Shown: positions 5,663-12,551, counted from the stretch's first letter. The stretch is 15,365 nucleotides of DNA from Aquificaceae bacterium (GCA_027049085.1 JALTVH010000166.1:1-15365); one strand, 5' to 3'. A program made the numbers and translations. The notes: generated from the letters alone by a model not told the origin.

Positions 5663-6909
5663 TGAAGAGAAGAGTAGTTGTTACGGGGCTGGGCGCAGTA
5701 ACCCCCATCGGGACAGGGGTAGAGAGGTTCTGGAGGAATCTGGTTAAAGGTATAACCGGTATAGACAGAATAAAGAGTTTTGACCCTGATGAGTTTGGAC
5801 TTACGGTTAAGATAGCAGGGGAGGTCAAGGACTTTGACCCACTGAATTTCATGGACAAAAAGGATGCTTCAAGACTTTCTCTCTTTGTTCAGTACTCTGT
5901 TGGTGCAGCCCATGAGGCAATAGAGGACAGTGGGATCCTTGAGTCCGATTTTGATCCCTTCAAGGTGGGAGTGATCATCGGAACAGGGATAGGCGGCCTG
6001 AGGGACATAGAGAGAGAACATGGCGTCATAACAAGCAAAGGGGCAAGACGTGTCTCTCCCTTCTTCATTCCCTACGGAATATCCAATATGGGTGCGGGAT
6101 ACGTCGCCATAAAATACGGGTTTAAAGGTCCCAATTACTGTGTAACGTCAGCATGTGCGACGGGAAATCACTCCATAGGTGACGCATTCCGCCTCATCCA
6201 GAACGGAGACATAGATATTGCCATAGCAGGGGGGACAGAAGCTTCCATTACACCCCTTGGTGTGGCAGGCTTTGCTGTTATGAGAGCTCTTTCAACGAGA
6301 AACGATGAGCCTGCTAAGGCATCACGGCCCTTTGATAGGGACAGGGACGGTTTCGTTGTTGGAGAAGGCGCTGGCGTTATAGTCCTTGAAGAGTATGAGA
6401 GGGCAAAGGCAAGGGGAGCAAAGATTTACTGTGAGCTTGTTGGCTATGGCGCTACGGACGATGCCTTCCACATTACCGCACCTCATGAATGTGGTGAAGG
6501 AGCCTATGAGTGTATGAAGATAGCCCTTGAGGATGCGGGGATAAAGCCTGAAGAGGTGGACTACATAAACGCTCACGGCACCTCAACTCCACTGAACGAT
6601 AAGGTGGAGACGATGGCGATAAAACAGCTCTTTGGGGATCATGCCTACAGGCTGAAGATAAGCTCCAACAAGTCAATGATAGGGCACATGCTCGGTGCGG
6701 CCGGAGCGGTAGAGGCTGTGGCAACGATAAAGACCATAGAAGAGGGGATAATACCCCCCACCATCAACCTTGAAAATCCCGACCCCGAATGTGACCTTGA
6801 CTATGTGCCCAATGAAGCGGTGAGGGAAGAGGTAAAGGTAGCCCTTTCCAATTCCTTTGGTTTTGGCGGAACAAACGCGAGCCTGGTCTTCAAAAAGATT
6901 GATGTATGA
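5662..6909 (+). CDS. fabF: 3-oxoacyl-[acyl-carrier-protein] synthase II (FabF)
   Basis: FabF condenses malonyl-ACP with acyl-ACP in chain elongation. The 415-residue protein begins RRVVVTGLGAVTPIG, typical of KAS II. The active-site triad is visible: Cys165 in TSACATGNHS, His305 in NAHGTSTPLND and His342 in SMIGHMLGAAGAVEA, with Lys337 just before it. The C-terminal NSFGFGGTNASLVF loop is also intact. AAGGTGG precedes the ATG, which overlaps the acpP stop. The Cys-His-His triad separates it from KAS III (Cys-His-Asn) and from chain-length-factor homologues that lack the Cys. The end overlaps the rnc start by 8 nt. Confidence 0.97.
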   Translation: MKRRVVVTGLGAVTPIGTGVERFWRNLVKGITGIDRIKSFDPDEFGLTVKIAGEVKDFDPLNFMDKKDASRLSLFVQYSVGAAHEAIEDSGILESDFDPFKVGVIIGTGIGGLRDIEREHGVITSKGARRVSPFFIPYGISNMGAGYVAIKYGFKGPNYCVTSACATGNHSIGDAFRLIQNGDIDIAIAGGTEASITPLGVAGFAVMRALSTRNDEPAKASRPFDRDRDGFVVGEGAGVIVLEEYERAKARGAKIYCELVGYGATDDAFHITAPHECGEGAYECMKIALEDAGIKPEEVDYINAHGTSTPLNDKVETMAIKQLFGDHAYRLKISSNKSMIGHMLGAAGAVEAVATIKTIEEGIIPPTINLENPDPECDLDYVPNEAVREEVKVALSNSFGFGGTNASLVFKKIDV

Positions 6910-7567
6910 GGAGCTTGAGAAAAGATTAGGCTACACCTTCAAAAACAGAGAACTGCTCAAGCAGGCTCTAACTCATGTTTCCTACGCAAAGGACAGAGGG
7001 ACAAGACACTATGAGACCCTTGAGTTCCTCGGTGATGCCCTCCTTAACTTTCTTATTGTTGATCTCCTCGTTGAGGCGTTCCCCGATAAAAGGGAAGGTG
7101 CTCTTGCTTCCCTCAAGGCATATCTGATCAGTGAGGACTTTTTCAATGAGCTTGCAAGGGATCTTGATCTTGTTCCCTACATCCTTATAAGCAGGGGAAA
7201 GAAGAACGTTTCAATCATCGGTGATGTCTTTGAGGCTCTTTGGGCGGCCATTTACCTTGACAGCGGAAAGGACACAAATCTTGTGAGAGACCTCTTCCGT
7301 AACATCTTTAAGGAAAAGATAATAGAAGTGATAAAAAGGAGAAAAATAAAAAGGGATTACAAAACAATGCTTCAGGAAATTACCCAGAAGAGGTGGAAGG
7401 AGAGACCCGAATACAAGGTGGTCAGCGTAGAGGGACCAGAGCACGCCAAGGTCTTTACCGTTGAGGGTTCAATAAAGGGCTACAGGGCTCTCGGAAGAGG
7501 GAGAAGCAAAAAGGAAGCTGAACAGGAAGCGGCTAAAATCCTTGTTAGAGAGCTTACCTCAGAGTAA
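6902..7567 (+). CDS. rnc: Ribonuclease III
   Basis: RNase III cuts double-stranded RNA, including rRNA precursors. Starting at ATG 6902 the protein is 221 residues. The catalytic domain has the signature ETLEFLGDA (38-46) with Glu41 and Asp45, and GDVFEA with Asp108 and Glu111, the four Mg-binding acids. A double-stranded-RNA-binding domain follows from about residue 146 (DYKTMLQEITQK), ending with GRSKKEAEQEAAK. It strongly resembles the Aquifex aeolicus enzyme as I remember it. The frame stays open upstream to 6857, but that part lies inside fabF and does not look like the family. There is no clear Shine-Dalgarno; the 8-nt overlap with fabF suggests coupled translation. The 3' end overlaps radC by 9 bp on the other strand. 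Confidence 0.96.
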   Translation: MYEELEKRLGYTFKNRELLKQALTHVSYAKDRGTRHYETLEFLGDALLNFLIVDLLVEAFPDKREGALASLKAYLISEDFFNELARDLDLVPYILISRGKKNVSIIGDVFEALWAAIYLDSGKDTNLVRDLFRNIFKEKIIEVIKRRKIKRDYKTMLQEITQKRWKERPEYKVVSVEGPEHAKVFTVEGSIKGYRALGRGRSKKEAEQEAAKILVRELTSE

Positions 7568-8233
7568 GCCCTCCGCTCTGAGAGATGTAAAACTGTCATC
7601 TGCAATGATCAGGTGGTCAATAAGGCTGTAACCGAGGATCTCACAGGCCTCCTGAACTCTCTTTGTGAACCTGATGTCTTCTTCAGAGGGTTGGGGAGTT
7701 CCGCCTGGATGGTTGTGGGCAAGAATGATACCGTAGGAGGATGTCTCAACCGCTTTCTTTAAAATGTCTCTTGGCTCGGCAAAGACACGGTTAAGGGATC
7801 CAACCGCAACGGTTTCAACCTCAGCAACCCTGTTTGCTGTATCAAGGTAAAGGGCTATGAGTGTTTCCTTTGTGGAGTCAAACCTTCCTCTCAGGAGATT
7901 GAAAGCATCTTCAGGGGACATTATCCGAACACCGTTGTACGGTTCCCTGATTCTCCTTGAAAGTTCTATTAAAGCCTTTATCTGTGCCCCTTTGACCTTT
8001 CCTACACCGAAGGTGTCAATCAACTCTCTGATGGTCATTCTTTCCAGATCCTTCCAGCCTGCTTCTACCAGTTCTCTGCATAGATTGAGAATGTCCCTGT
8101 CCCTTGTCCCGGTCCTTAGGATCACCGCAAGGAGCTCTGCCTCTGACAGACCCTGTGGTCCTTTGTGGATAAGCTTTTCGGTTGGTCTGAGATCTTCAGG
8201 TATATCCTTCAGCCTTTTTGTCTCATACCTCAT
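7559..8233 (-). CDS. radC: RadC family JAB/JAMM-domain protein
   Basis: RadC-family proteins are widespread but their biochemical role is unsettled; the old link to DNA repair is not secure. The 224-residue protein has a helix-hairpin-helix-like N-terminal part (TFGVGKVKGAQIKALIEL, about 74-91) and a C-terminal JAMM metal-binding domain: His173-Asn-His175 followed ten residues later by Asp186 (HNHPGGTPQPSEED), plus LIDHLIIADD and the terminal SLRAEGLL. The JAMM metal ligands appear complete, so a metallohydrolase is plausible. ATG 8233 overlaps the end of the upstream CNNM-type gene by 11 nt, with a purine-rich GGGAGAGG just before it. It is the last gene of the long minus-strand run. Confidence 0.94.
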   Translation of the reverse strand: MRYETKRLKDIPEDLRPTEKLIHKGPQGLSEAELLAVILRTGTRDRDILNLCRELVEAGWKDLERMTIRELIDTFGVGKVKGAQIKALIELSRRIREPYNGVRIMSPEDAFNLLRGRFDSTKETLIALYLDTANRVAEVETVAVGSLNRVFAEPRDILKKAVETSSYGIILAHNHPGGTPQPSEEDIRFTKRVQEACEILGYSLIDHLIIADDSFTSLRAEGLL

Positions 8234-9464
8234 CCCTCTCTCCCTTCTTAATCTTCTCTATTAGTATCTTTTCAACCCTCCTCTCGTCACTTGAGATTAC
8301 CTTCAGTCTGAAATCGCCTATTGTAAATACTGCATCTTTCGGAGGAACTCTTCCTGCCATGAAGGAAATTAATCCGCCAACAGTACTGAAGTTCCCATCA
8401 GGTGCCTTGAGACCTGTTATTCTCTCAAGCTCGTTAACCTCAAGCTTTCCGTCCACAATCCACCTGTTCTGACTGATCTCTCTTATGAGTTCCTGATCAC
8501 CTTTTTCGGTGTGAATGCTCCCGACAATTTCCCTGAGTATATCCTCAAGGGTAACTATCCCGATCATAACCCCCCTCTCATCAACAACCACTGCAATATG
8601 CTCTTTATTCTCTTTGAACTTTTCAATAACATCTGGCAGGGGCGTGTACTCCGAGAATATGAGGATCTTTCTGACGTACTTTTTAAGAGGTTCCTGAGGG
8701 CTGGCATTTAATAGATCATAGGCGCTGACGTAACCCGTGATGTCGTCAACCCTAACTCTGTAAACGGGTATCCTTGAAAAACCGCTTTCCTTTATCTTCT
8801 CCACCCCCTGATTAACGCTTGCATTTTCGGAGATCATGACCGTTTCGTAGAGAGGCTTGACGATCTCTCCCACTCTCCTGTCCTTGAAGGATATGATGTT
8901 TGAAATTATCAAGCTCTCATAATCTGCAAAGGTCTTCTTTTCCCTGAGGAGGTGGATTATATCCTCTCTCCTCACGCCTGAGCCCTTTGTCGCAAATCTG
9001 CTTGAAACAGTCCTGCTTATTACACGTGATAGAACGAGGAGTGGTTTGAGGGGGATCCTCAGCTTGTCAAGGATAAAGAGACTGGGTACTATTATCCTGT
9101 TGGCATAGTGCTGAAAGAAGCTTTTGGGAATGATTTCACCAAAGACTATCGTGAATATCACCAGAGTCTCCGCAAGGAGAACCTCAAACCCCGAAATCTG
9201 AGGGAAGTACCTGGTCATGGAGATCAGAGCGAGAGTGTAAAGGGTAGCTGCGAAGACAAGGCTAACAGTGTAGCCGAGCATGGTAAGGGTGACGTATTCC
9301 TCTGGATTCTCAAGGAAATGAAGGATGTACTTCTGTTTGTTTTTCCTGTAAAGTGCCTTTAGTGTGCCCTTTTCAGCACTCAGGAGAGCTATTTCAGAGC
9401 CAGCAAAGAAGCCCTCAAGAGCTATAAAGAAGGCAACGCCTATGAAGAAACCTATCAGTTCCAT
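8223..9464 (-). CDS. CNNM/CorB-type membrane protein (DUF21, two CBS domains, CorC/HlyC C-terminus)
   Basis: The family, often labelled hemolysin or CorC, includes magnesium and divalent-cation exporters; the hemolysin label is historical. At 413 residues it shows the full domain order. An N-terminal DUF21 membrane domain (about 1-150) has hydrophobic segments FFIGVAFFIALEGFFAGSEI, TMLGYTVSLVFAATLYTLAL and TLVIFTIVFGEIIPKSF. A pair of CBS domains follows (about 195-315; VMISENASVNQGVEK, HIAVVVDERGVMIGIVTLED), expected to bind adenine nucleotides. The C-terminal CorC/HlyC domain ends around VFTIGDFRLKVISSDERRVE. The ATG at 9464 overlaps the prmC stop region by 10 nt and the 3' end overlaps radC by 11 nt. 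The transported ion cannot be read from the sequence. Confidence 0.93.
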   Translation of the reverse strand: MELIGFFIGVAFFIALEGFFAGSEIALLSAEKGTLKALYRKNKQKYILHFLENPEEYVTLTMLGYTVSLVFAATLYTLALISMTRYFPQISGFEVLLAETLVIFTIVFGEIIPKSFFQHYANRIIVPSLFILDKLRIPLKPLLVLSRVISRTVSSRFATKGSGVRREDIIHLLREKKTFADYESLIISNIISFKDRRVGEIVKPLYETVMISENASVNQGVEKIKESGFSRIPVYRVRVDDITGYVSAYDLLNASPQEPLKKYVRKILIFSEYTPLPDVIEKFKENKEHIAVVVDERGVMIGIVTLEDILREIVGSIHTEKGDQELIREISQNRWIVDGKLEVNELERITGLKAPDGNFSTVGGLISFMAGRVPPKDAVFTIGDFRLKVISSDERRVEKILIEKIKKGERDEV

Positions 9465-10270
9465 GCGATTATAACCCTCTCGTAGCCTGAGTAATCACGA
9501 AAGACCTTGAGTTTTTTGAAGCCTTTAGTTTCCATAGTCTCTTTTACCTTCTGCGACTGATCATGGCCTATTTCAAGGGCAATTAAACCACCTCTCTTTA
9601 ATACTTTCAATGAATCTTCAACAAGCATCTCAATAAATTCAAATCCCTCTCTTCCACCAATAAGGCTATGGCGCCCCTCAATCCTAACCTCTGGGGAGAG
9701 ACTTTCCCACATTCCTTCTGGGATATATGGGGGATTTGAAACCACAAAGTCAACTTTAGTCCCTCGGAAGGGTTCAAAAAGGGATCCGCACCTTACTTTG
9801 AGTCTATTCTTTACACCGTGTGCTACCGCATTTTCATGGGTTAACTGAACTGCCTCTGGGTTGATATCTGTTCCAAGCATTCTGAGATTCTGTCTTTCGA
9901 GAAGAAGGCTAATGGATATACAGCCACTTCCCGTGCCGACCTCAAAACCCTTGAGCTTTTCCCTTTTGGGTATCAGTTCAAGCACCTTTTCAACAAGAAT
10001 TTCCGTCTCGGGCCGTGGAACGAGAACCCCTTTGCTAACCTTAAAGACCCTCCCGAAGAATTCCCATTCACCGATCAGGTATGCAGTTGGAATACCCCTT
10101 TCTCTTTCCTTTATCAGTTCCCTGAATTTCTTTTCCACTTTCTGTGGGACTTCACTTTCCAGGAGAAGTTGAATTTTTGGAACCTCCACCTTCAGGAGTT
10201 TTGCCAGAATTATTTCCCCGTCCCTCCTCAGTTCCTGTGGCAGGCTTGAAATCAGCTCCCTTAGTTTCAT
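9455..10270 (-). CDS. prmC: Peptide chain release factor N5-glutamine methyltransferase (PrmC/HemK)
   Basis: PrmC methylates the glutamine of the GGQ motif in release factors RF1 and RF2, raising termination efficiency. The 271-residue protein has the helical N-terminal domain (first 70 or so residues, LRELISSLPQELRRDGEIIL), the PRPETE substrate motif (85-90), the SAM-binding FEVGTGSGCISISLLL (109-124) and the catalytic Asn-Pro-Pro-Tyr at 179-182 (SNPPYIP). LIGGREGFEFIEML is also typical. The ATG at 10270 is supported by GAGAGGAG 8 nt upstream and is needed for the N-terminal domain, yet it lies 119 nt inside secG in another frame. No RF1 gene is next to it here, although prfA-prmC pairing is common elsewhere. 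Confidence 0.95.
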   Translation of the reverse strand: MKLRELISSLPQELRRDGEIILAKLLKVEVPKIQLLLESEVPQKVEKKFRELIKERERGIPTAYLIGEWEFFGRVFKVSKGVLVPRPETEILVEKVLELIPKREKLKGFEVGTGSGCISISLLLERQNLRMLGTDINPEAVQLTHENAVAHGVKNRLKVRCGSLFEPFRGTKVDFVVSNPPYIPEGMWESLSPEVRIEGRHSLIGGREGFEFIEMLVEDSLKVLKRGGLIALEIGHDQSQKVKETMETKGFKKLKVFRDYSGYERVIIAWN

Positions 10271-10529
10271 TCTTCAGGCTCCTCTCGATAATAGAACCCT
10301 TCTCACCCTTGGGTACAACAGAAAGTATTACAGCAAGAACAAGAAAGGTTCCCCCGAGCCAGTAGGTAGCCTTTGTAAGGATAGTGTCAACCCCGCCGGC
10401 ACCAAAGATTGACTGCCCCATGGCACCCCCAAAGGCTGCACCAACATCACCTCTTCCCTTTTGAAGAAGGGAGAGAATGATCAGGAGGACAGCAACTATA
10501 ACGAATAGTGTCAGCAGAAAGTAGTACAT
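10152..10529 (-). CDS. secG: Preprotein translocase subunit SecG
   Basis: SecG is the small third subunit of the SecYEG channel. From ATG 10529 the protein is 125 residues: a first membrane helix (FLLTLFVIVAVLLIILSLLQ), the conserved cytoplasmic loop KGRGDVGAAFGGAMGQSIFG, and a second helix (ATYWLGGTFLVLAVILSVV). A GTG two codons upstream (10535) is also possible; neither start has a clear Shine-Dalgarno. After the second helix comes a Gly/Ser/Lys/Glu/Asn tail with no hydrophobic segment (TGTEEGRGNNSGKTPEGGGS); its last 39 residues or so are encoded inside the first 119 nt of prmC. SecG tails vary greatly, so the tail is compatible with function. The gene starts about 27 nt after folE. Confidence 0.93.
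   Translation of the reverse strand: MYYFLLTLFVIVAVLLIILSLLQKGRGDVGAAFGGAMGQSIFGAGGVDTILTKATYWLGGTFLVLAVILSVVPKGEKGSIIERSLKNETKGADFKPATGTEEGRGNNSGKTPEGGGSKNSTSPGK
10279..10286 (-). promoter_or_regulatory. Ribosome binding site of prmC, inside secG
   Basis: GAGAGGAG on the minus strand ends 8 nt before ATG 10270. It confirms that prmC initiates within secG rather than downstream of it, which establishes the 119-nt overlap. Confidence 0.65.
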
Positions 10530-10556
10530 TGGCACTTAATATTAAAACAGATCTAT

Positions 10557-11105
10557 TCAGCTGTGTATTAGTTTAAGAAACTCTTCCCTTGTTTTCATGT
10601 CCTTGAGGAACGCACCGCGGAGGGCTGAGGTTGTTGTTATGTGTCCTGGGGACATGGCACCCCTTATTGACATGCAAAGGTGCTCAGCTTCAATTACAAC
10701 GCCTACTCCCCTTGGCTTGAGTTCCCTCTCCAGAAAGTCCGCTATCTCTTCCGTGAGACGCTCCTGAACCTGGGGCTTGAGGGAGAAGGCTCTTACAGTC
10801 CGCACAAGCTTTGAAAGACCGCATATCACTCCGTCGGGTATGTAAGCTATGTGCACCTTTCCGAAGAAGGGAAGGAGGTGGTGCTCGCAGAAGGAATAGA
10901 ACCTTATATCCTTGACAAGAACCATCTCGTTGTAGCTTCCAAACTCATCAAAGAGCTTCATGTCAAATTCTCTTTGCCTGTCAAACTCCTCCCACATGCG
11001 GGCGATCCTCTCTGGTGTTTCTCTGAGGCCTTCTCTGTCGGGGTCTTCTCCGATTCCCTCAAGGAAGAGTCTAATTGCCTTAATGATCTTGTCCCTGTCT
11101 ATCAA
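10557..11105 (-). CDS. folE: GTP cyclohydrolase I, type IA (FolE)
   Basis: FolE converts GTP to 7,8-dihydroneopterin triphosphate, the entry to folate (and queuosine) synthesis. The 182-residue protein has the zinc ligands Cys73 and His76 (SFCEHHLLPF) and Cys144 (EHLCM), the GLSKLVRTVRAFSLKPQVQE segment and SALRGAF near the end. The start codon is TTG at 11105, set by a consensus AGGAGG 5 nt upstream; there is no better ATG. A 46-bp gap separates it from the TetR-type gene upstream and about 27 nt from secG downstream, so it probably shares their transcript. The Cys-His-Cys zinc set marks it as the zinc-dependent IA type rather than the metal-flexible FolE2. Confidence 0.96.
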   Translation of the reverse strand: MIDRDKIIKAIRLFLEGIGEDPDREGLRETPERIARMWEEFDRQREFDMKLFDEFGSYNEMVLVKDIRFYSFCEHHLLPFFGKVHIAYIPDGVICGLSKLVRTVRAFSLKPQVQERLTEEIADFLERELKPRGVGVVIEAEHLCMSIRGAMSPGHITTTSALRGAFLKDMKTREEFLKLIHS

Positions 11106-11110
11106 AACTT

Positions 11111-11116
11111 CCTCCT
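11111..11116 (-). promoter_or_regulatory. Ribosome binding site supporting the TTG start of folE
   Basis: A perfect AGGAGG on the minus strand, 5 nt before TTG 11105. This is the best evidence that folE uses a TTG start. Confidence 0.75.
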
Positions 11117-11151
11117 GAATTGAGAGGATAAACCACCGCCTGCAGTGTCTT

Positions 11152-11718
11152 TTATGATTTTCCGCATTTTACCAGATAGTTCCATAGATTTTCCGAGGTT
11201 CTATTAATTATTTCCTTTCTTCTTCCCCTGAGTATTCCCATGGTTTTGTAAAGAAAGACCCTCTCAAGGGTTCCTATTAGCACCGCAAGGGCAAAGTCGG
11301 TATCTTCAATCAGGAGCCCTTTCCCCTTGAGATCCTCAAGGAACTTCCTTATCACTCCCGCAGGGAGTCTTCTAAACTTGCCTACCTCTGAACTCCTGAG
11401 GTAGTGAAAAATGTTAATAAATTTGAAGGCATCGGGATTGTTGAAGGCAAAGGTCAAAAACTGTTCAACCACCGATCTGAACTGTTCTTCCGAATTTTGT
11501 TGTGAATTGACAGCCCTTTCAATTCTTTCGGAAAGCTCGGAGGAGTATTGTTTGAACAGCTCAAGAACGATCTGATCCTTACTGTTGAAATGTCTGTAAA
11601 TTGCACCCTCTGTTATGCCTACCGCTCTGGCTATGTCCCTGACCGTTGTTTCCCTTATTCCCTTGCTTGCGAAGAGTCTGAGGGCTTCATCAAGTATCGT
11701 TTCCCGTGTTTTTGCCAT
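11152..11718 (-). CDS. TetR/AcrR family transcriptional regulator
   Basis: A 188-residue DNA-binding repressor-type protein. The N-terminal TetR helix-turn-helix is clear: ETILDEALRLFASKGIRETT (6-25) then VRDIARAVGITEGAIYRHF (26-44), with SKDQIVLELF closing the domain. The C-terminal ligand and dimer domain (about 60-188) is all-helical and has no family signature I recognise; its ligand is unknown. The ATG at 11718 matches where TetR proteins begin; a GTG at 11754 in the same frame would add 12 unrelated residues. It overlaps the 3' end of the ThiE-like gene by 29 nt and has no visible Shine-Dalgarno. TetR regulators often control their own operon or a neighbour, but I found no convincing palindromic operator in the adjacent 46-bp gap (11106-11151). 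Confidence 0.93.
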   Translation of the reverse strand: MAKTRETILDEALRLFASKGIRETTVRDIARAVGITEGAIYRHFNSKDQIVLELFKQYSSELSERIERAVNSQQNSEEQFRSVVEQFLTFAFNNPDAFKFINIFHYLRSSEVGKFRRLPAGVIRKFLEDLKGKGLLIEDTDFALAVLIGTLERVFLYKTMGILRGRRKEIINRTSENLWNYLVKCGKS

Positions 11719-12277
11719 GAATAAACATTGTAATACCCGCCACTCCGTAAGCACCGTTTTTATAGCATACTTTTGTCTTTTCCCAGGTGATGCCCCCCAG
11801 TGCGTAAATGGGTATCTTAACCTTTTTAGCTGTTTCTTTTATTATGCCGGGGCTGAGGGGTTTGGCATTTGGGTGGGATGAGGTTTTAAAGATTGGTGAA
11901 ATTGTTACAAAGTCTGCACCTTCTTCCTGAGCTCGGAGGGCAGATTCTGGAGAGTGGGCAGAAAGGCCGACAATTAGGTCTGGATTTATCACCTTCACCC
12001 TTGAGGGAGGGAAACTCTCTTCCGGAAGGTGAACGCCATCTGCACCAACTGCCATCGCAATGTCAAACCTCTCGTTAATTAGTAGCAGGGCGTCGTACTC
12101 CTTTGTCAGCTCTCTCACCTTCTTAGCGAGCCGGTAGTATTCCCTTCCGCTGGTACCCTTTTCTCTCAGCTGAATCATTCTCACACCCATATCAAGGACC
12201 TTTTTCAGGGTTCCGAGAAAATCCTTTCCGTAGACCTTTCTGTCCGTTATGGCATAAAGCCTTGGTAGCTCTTTCAC
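11690..12277 (-). CDS. Thiamine-phosphate synthase / TenI family protein
   Basis: A TIM-barrel protein of 195 residues in the ThiE/TenI family. ThiE joins the pyrimidine and thiazole halves of thiamine phosphate; TenI is a thiazole tautomerase. Shared motifs: LPRLYAITDR at the N-terminus, RMIQLREKG, AVGADGVHLPEESFPP, VGLSAHSPESA, GADFVTISPIF and IPIYALGGIT. Canonical ThiE has INDR and a Thr-Lys after the PIF motif; here the corresponding stretches read INERFD and KTSSHPNAKP. Those features lean towards TenI-like, so I leave the symbol open. The frame continues upstream across tRNA-Leu, which cannot be coding; the GTG at 12277 gives the family N-terminus. It has no Shine-Dalgarno, and a TATTAT box ends about 8 nt upstream. 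First gene of the minus-strand run down to radC. Confidence 0.85.
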   Translation of the reverse strand: MKELPRLYAITDRKVYGKDFLGTLKKVLDMGVRMIQLREKGTSGREYYRLAKKVRELTKEYDALLLINERFDIAMAVGADGVHLPEESFPPSRVKVINPDLIVGLSAHSPESALRAQEEGADFVTISPIFKTSSHPNAKPLSPGIIKETAKKVKIPIYALGGITWEKTKVCYKNGAYGVAGITMFIHGKNTGNDT

Positions 12278-12290
12278 CGTGGTATATAAT
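12262..12290 (+). promoter_or_regulatory. Promoter of tRNA-Leu(GAG)
   Basis: TTGGTA at 12262-12267 (four of six -35 bases) is followed by a 17-bp spacer and a perfect TATAAT at 12285-12290. The predicted start near 12297 leaves a leader of about 7 nt before the tRNA. The -35 box lies inside the first codons of the divergent ThiE/TenI-family gene. Confidence 0.65.
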
Positions 12291-12291
12291 A
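12286..12291 (-). promoter_or_regulatory. Possible -10 box of the ThiE/TenI-family gene run
   Basis: TATTAT on the minus strand overlaps the TATAAT of the tRNA-Leu promoter on the other strand. It would start RNA at about 12279, next to GTG 12277, giving an essentially leaderless mRNA. The AT-rich stretch (12284-12296) allows other registers, so the exact box is uncertain. Confidence 0.3.
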
Positions 12292-12303
12292 TATAAGCCT
12301 TTA

Positions 12304-12390
12304 GCCGGAGTGGTGGAACTGGCAGACACGCTGTCTTGAGGGGACAGTGCCCTTCGGGGCGTGCGGGTTCGACTCCCGCCTCCGGCACCA
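12304..12390 (+). tRNA. tRNA-Leu, anticodon GAG
   Basis: An 87-nt class II tRNA with encoded CCA. The acceptor stem GCCGGAG pairs with CTCCGGC, followed by discriminator A and CCA. The anticodon stem CTGTC/GACAG encloses the loop TTGAGGG, giving anticodon GAG, which reads CUC and CUU. The long variable arm (TGCCCTTCGGGGCGT) is typical of leucine tRNA, and the T arm is GCGGG-TTCGACT-CCCGC. It faces the initiator tRNA tail to tail, 70 bp away. In those 70 bp I found no convincing intrinsic terminator. Confidence 0.97.
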
Positions 12391-12460
12391 TGTAAATACC
12401 TACATAGAATCCCAGGAAATCCTCATTTTACAGGTTTTAAAGAGGTTTATTACGAATTTT

Positions 12461-12537
12461 TGGTTGCGGGGGGAGGATTTGAACCTCCGACCTCCGGGTT
12501 ATGAGCCCGGCGAGCTACCAGGCTGCTCCACCCCGCG
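12461..12537 (-). tRNA. Initiator tRNA-fMet, anticodon CAU
   Basis: A 77-nt tRNA with encoded CCA that differs only slightly from the E. coli initiator as I remember it. Initiator hallmarks are all present: a C1-A72 mismatch at the top of the acceptor stem (CGCGGGG with CCCCGCA), three consecutive G-C pairs in the anticodon stem (CCGGG-CTCATAA-CCCGG), and a purine-11/pyrimidine-24 pair in the D stem. The T arm is GGAGG-TTCAAAT-CCTCC. These separate it from elongator tRNA-Met and from the lysidine-modified tRNA-Ile(CAU). Confidence 0.98.
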
Positions 12538-12542
12538 TTACC

Positions 12543-12551
12543 ATTATATCA
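12543..12551 (-). promoter_or_regulatory. Extended -10 promoter of tRNA-fMet, sharing its TGA with the microprotein stop codon
   Basis: TGATATAAT on the minus strand is a perfect TGn-TATAAT. Its first three bases are the stop codon of the 32-codon gene upstream. Only 5 bp (GGTAA) separate the box from tRNA nucleotide 1, so transcription should begin within about 2 nt of the mature 5' end. Confidence 0.62.

Noticed and set aside
6857..6901. Longer N-terminus of rnc inside fabF
   Set aside because: The 15 extra residues are out-of-frame fabF sequence; starting at 6902 gives the normal 221-residue RNase III.
9468..9473. TATAAT on the minus strand just before the CNNM-type gene
   Set aside because: It encodes Val-Ile-Ile codons at the end of prmC and lies only 3 nt from the ATG, too close for a transcript that would include the start codon.
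12278..12391. N-terminal extension of the ThiE/TenI-family gene up to an ATG at 12391
   Set aside because: The extra 38 codons are the complement of tRNA-Leu and do not resemble the family; GTG 12277 gives the expected N-terminus.
12391..12460. Terminator between the two convergent tRNAs
   Set aside because: TGTAAA and TTTACA flank about 30 nt and could pair weakly, but there is no GC-rich stem followed by a T-run in either direction.
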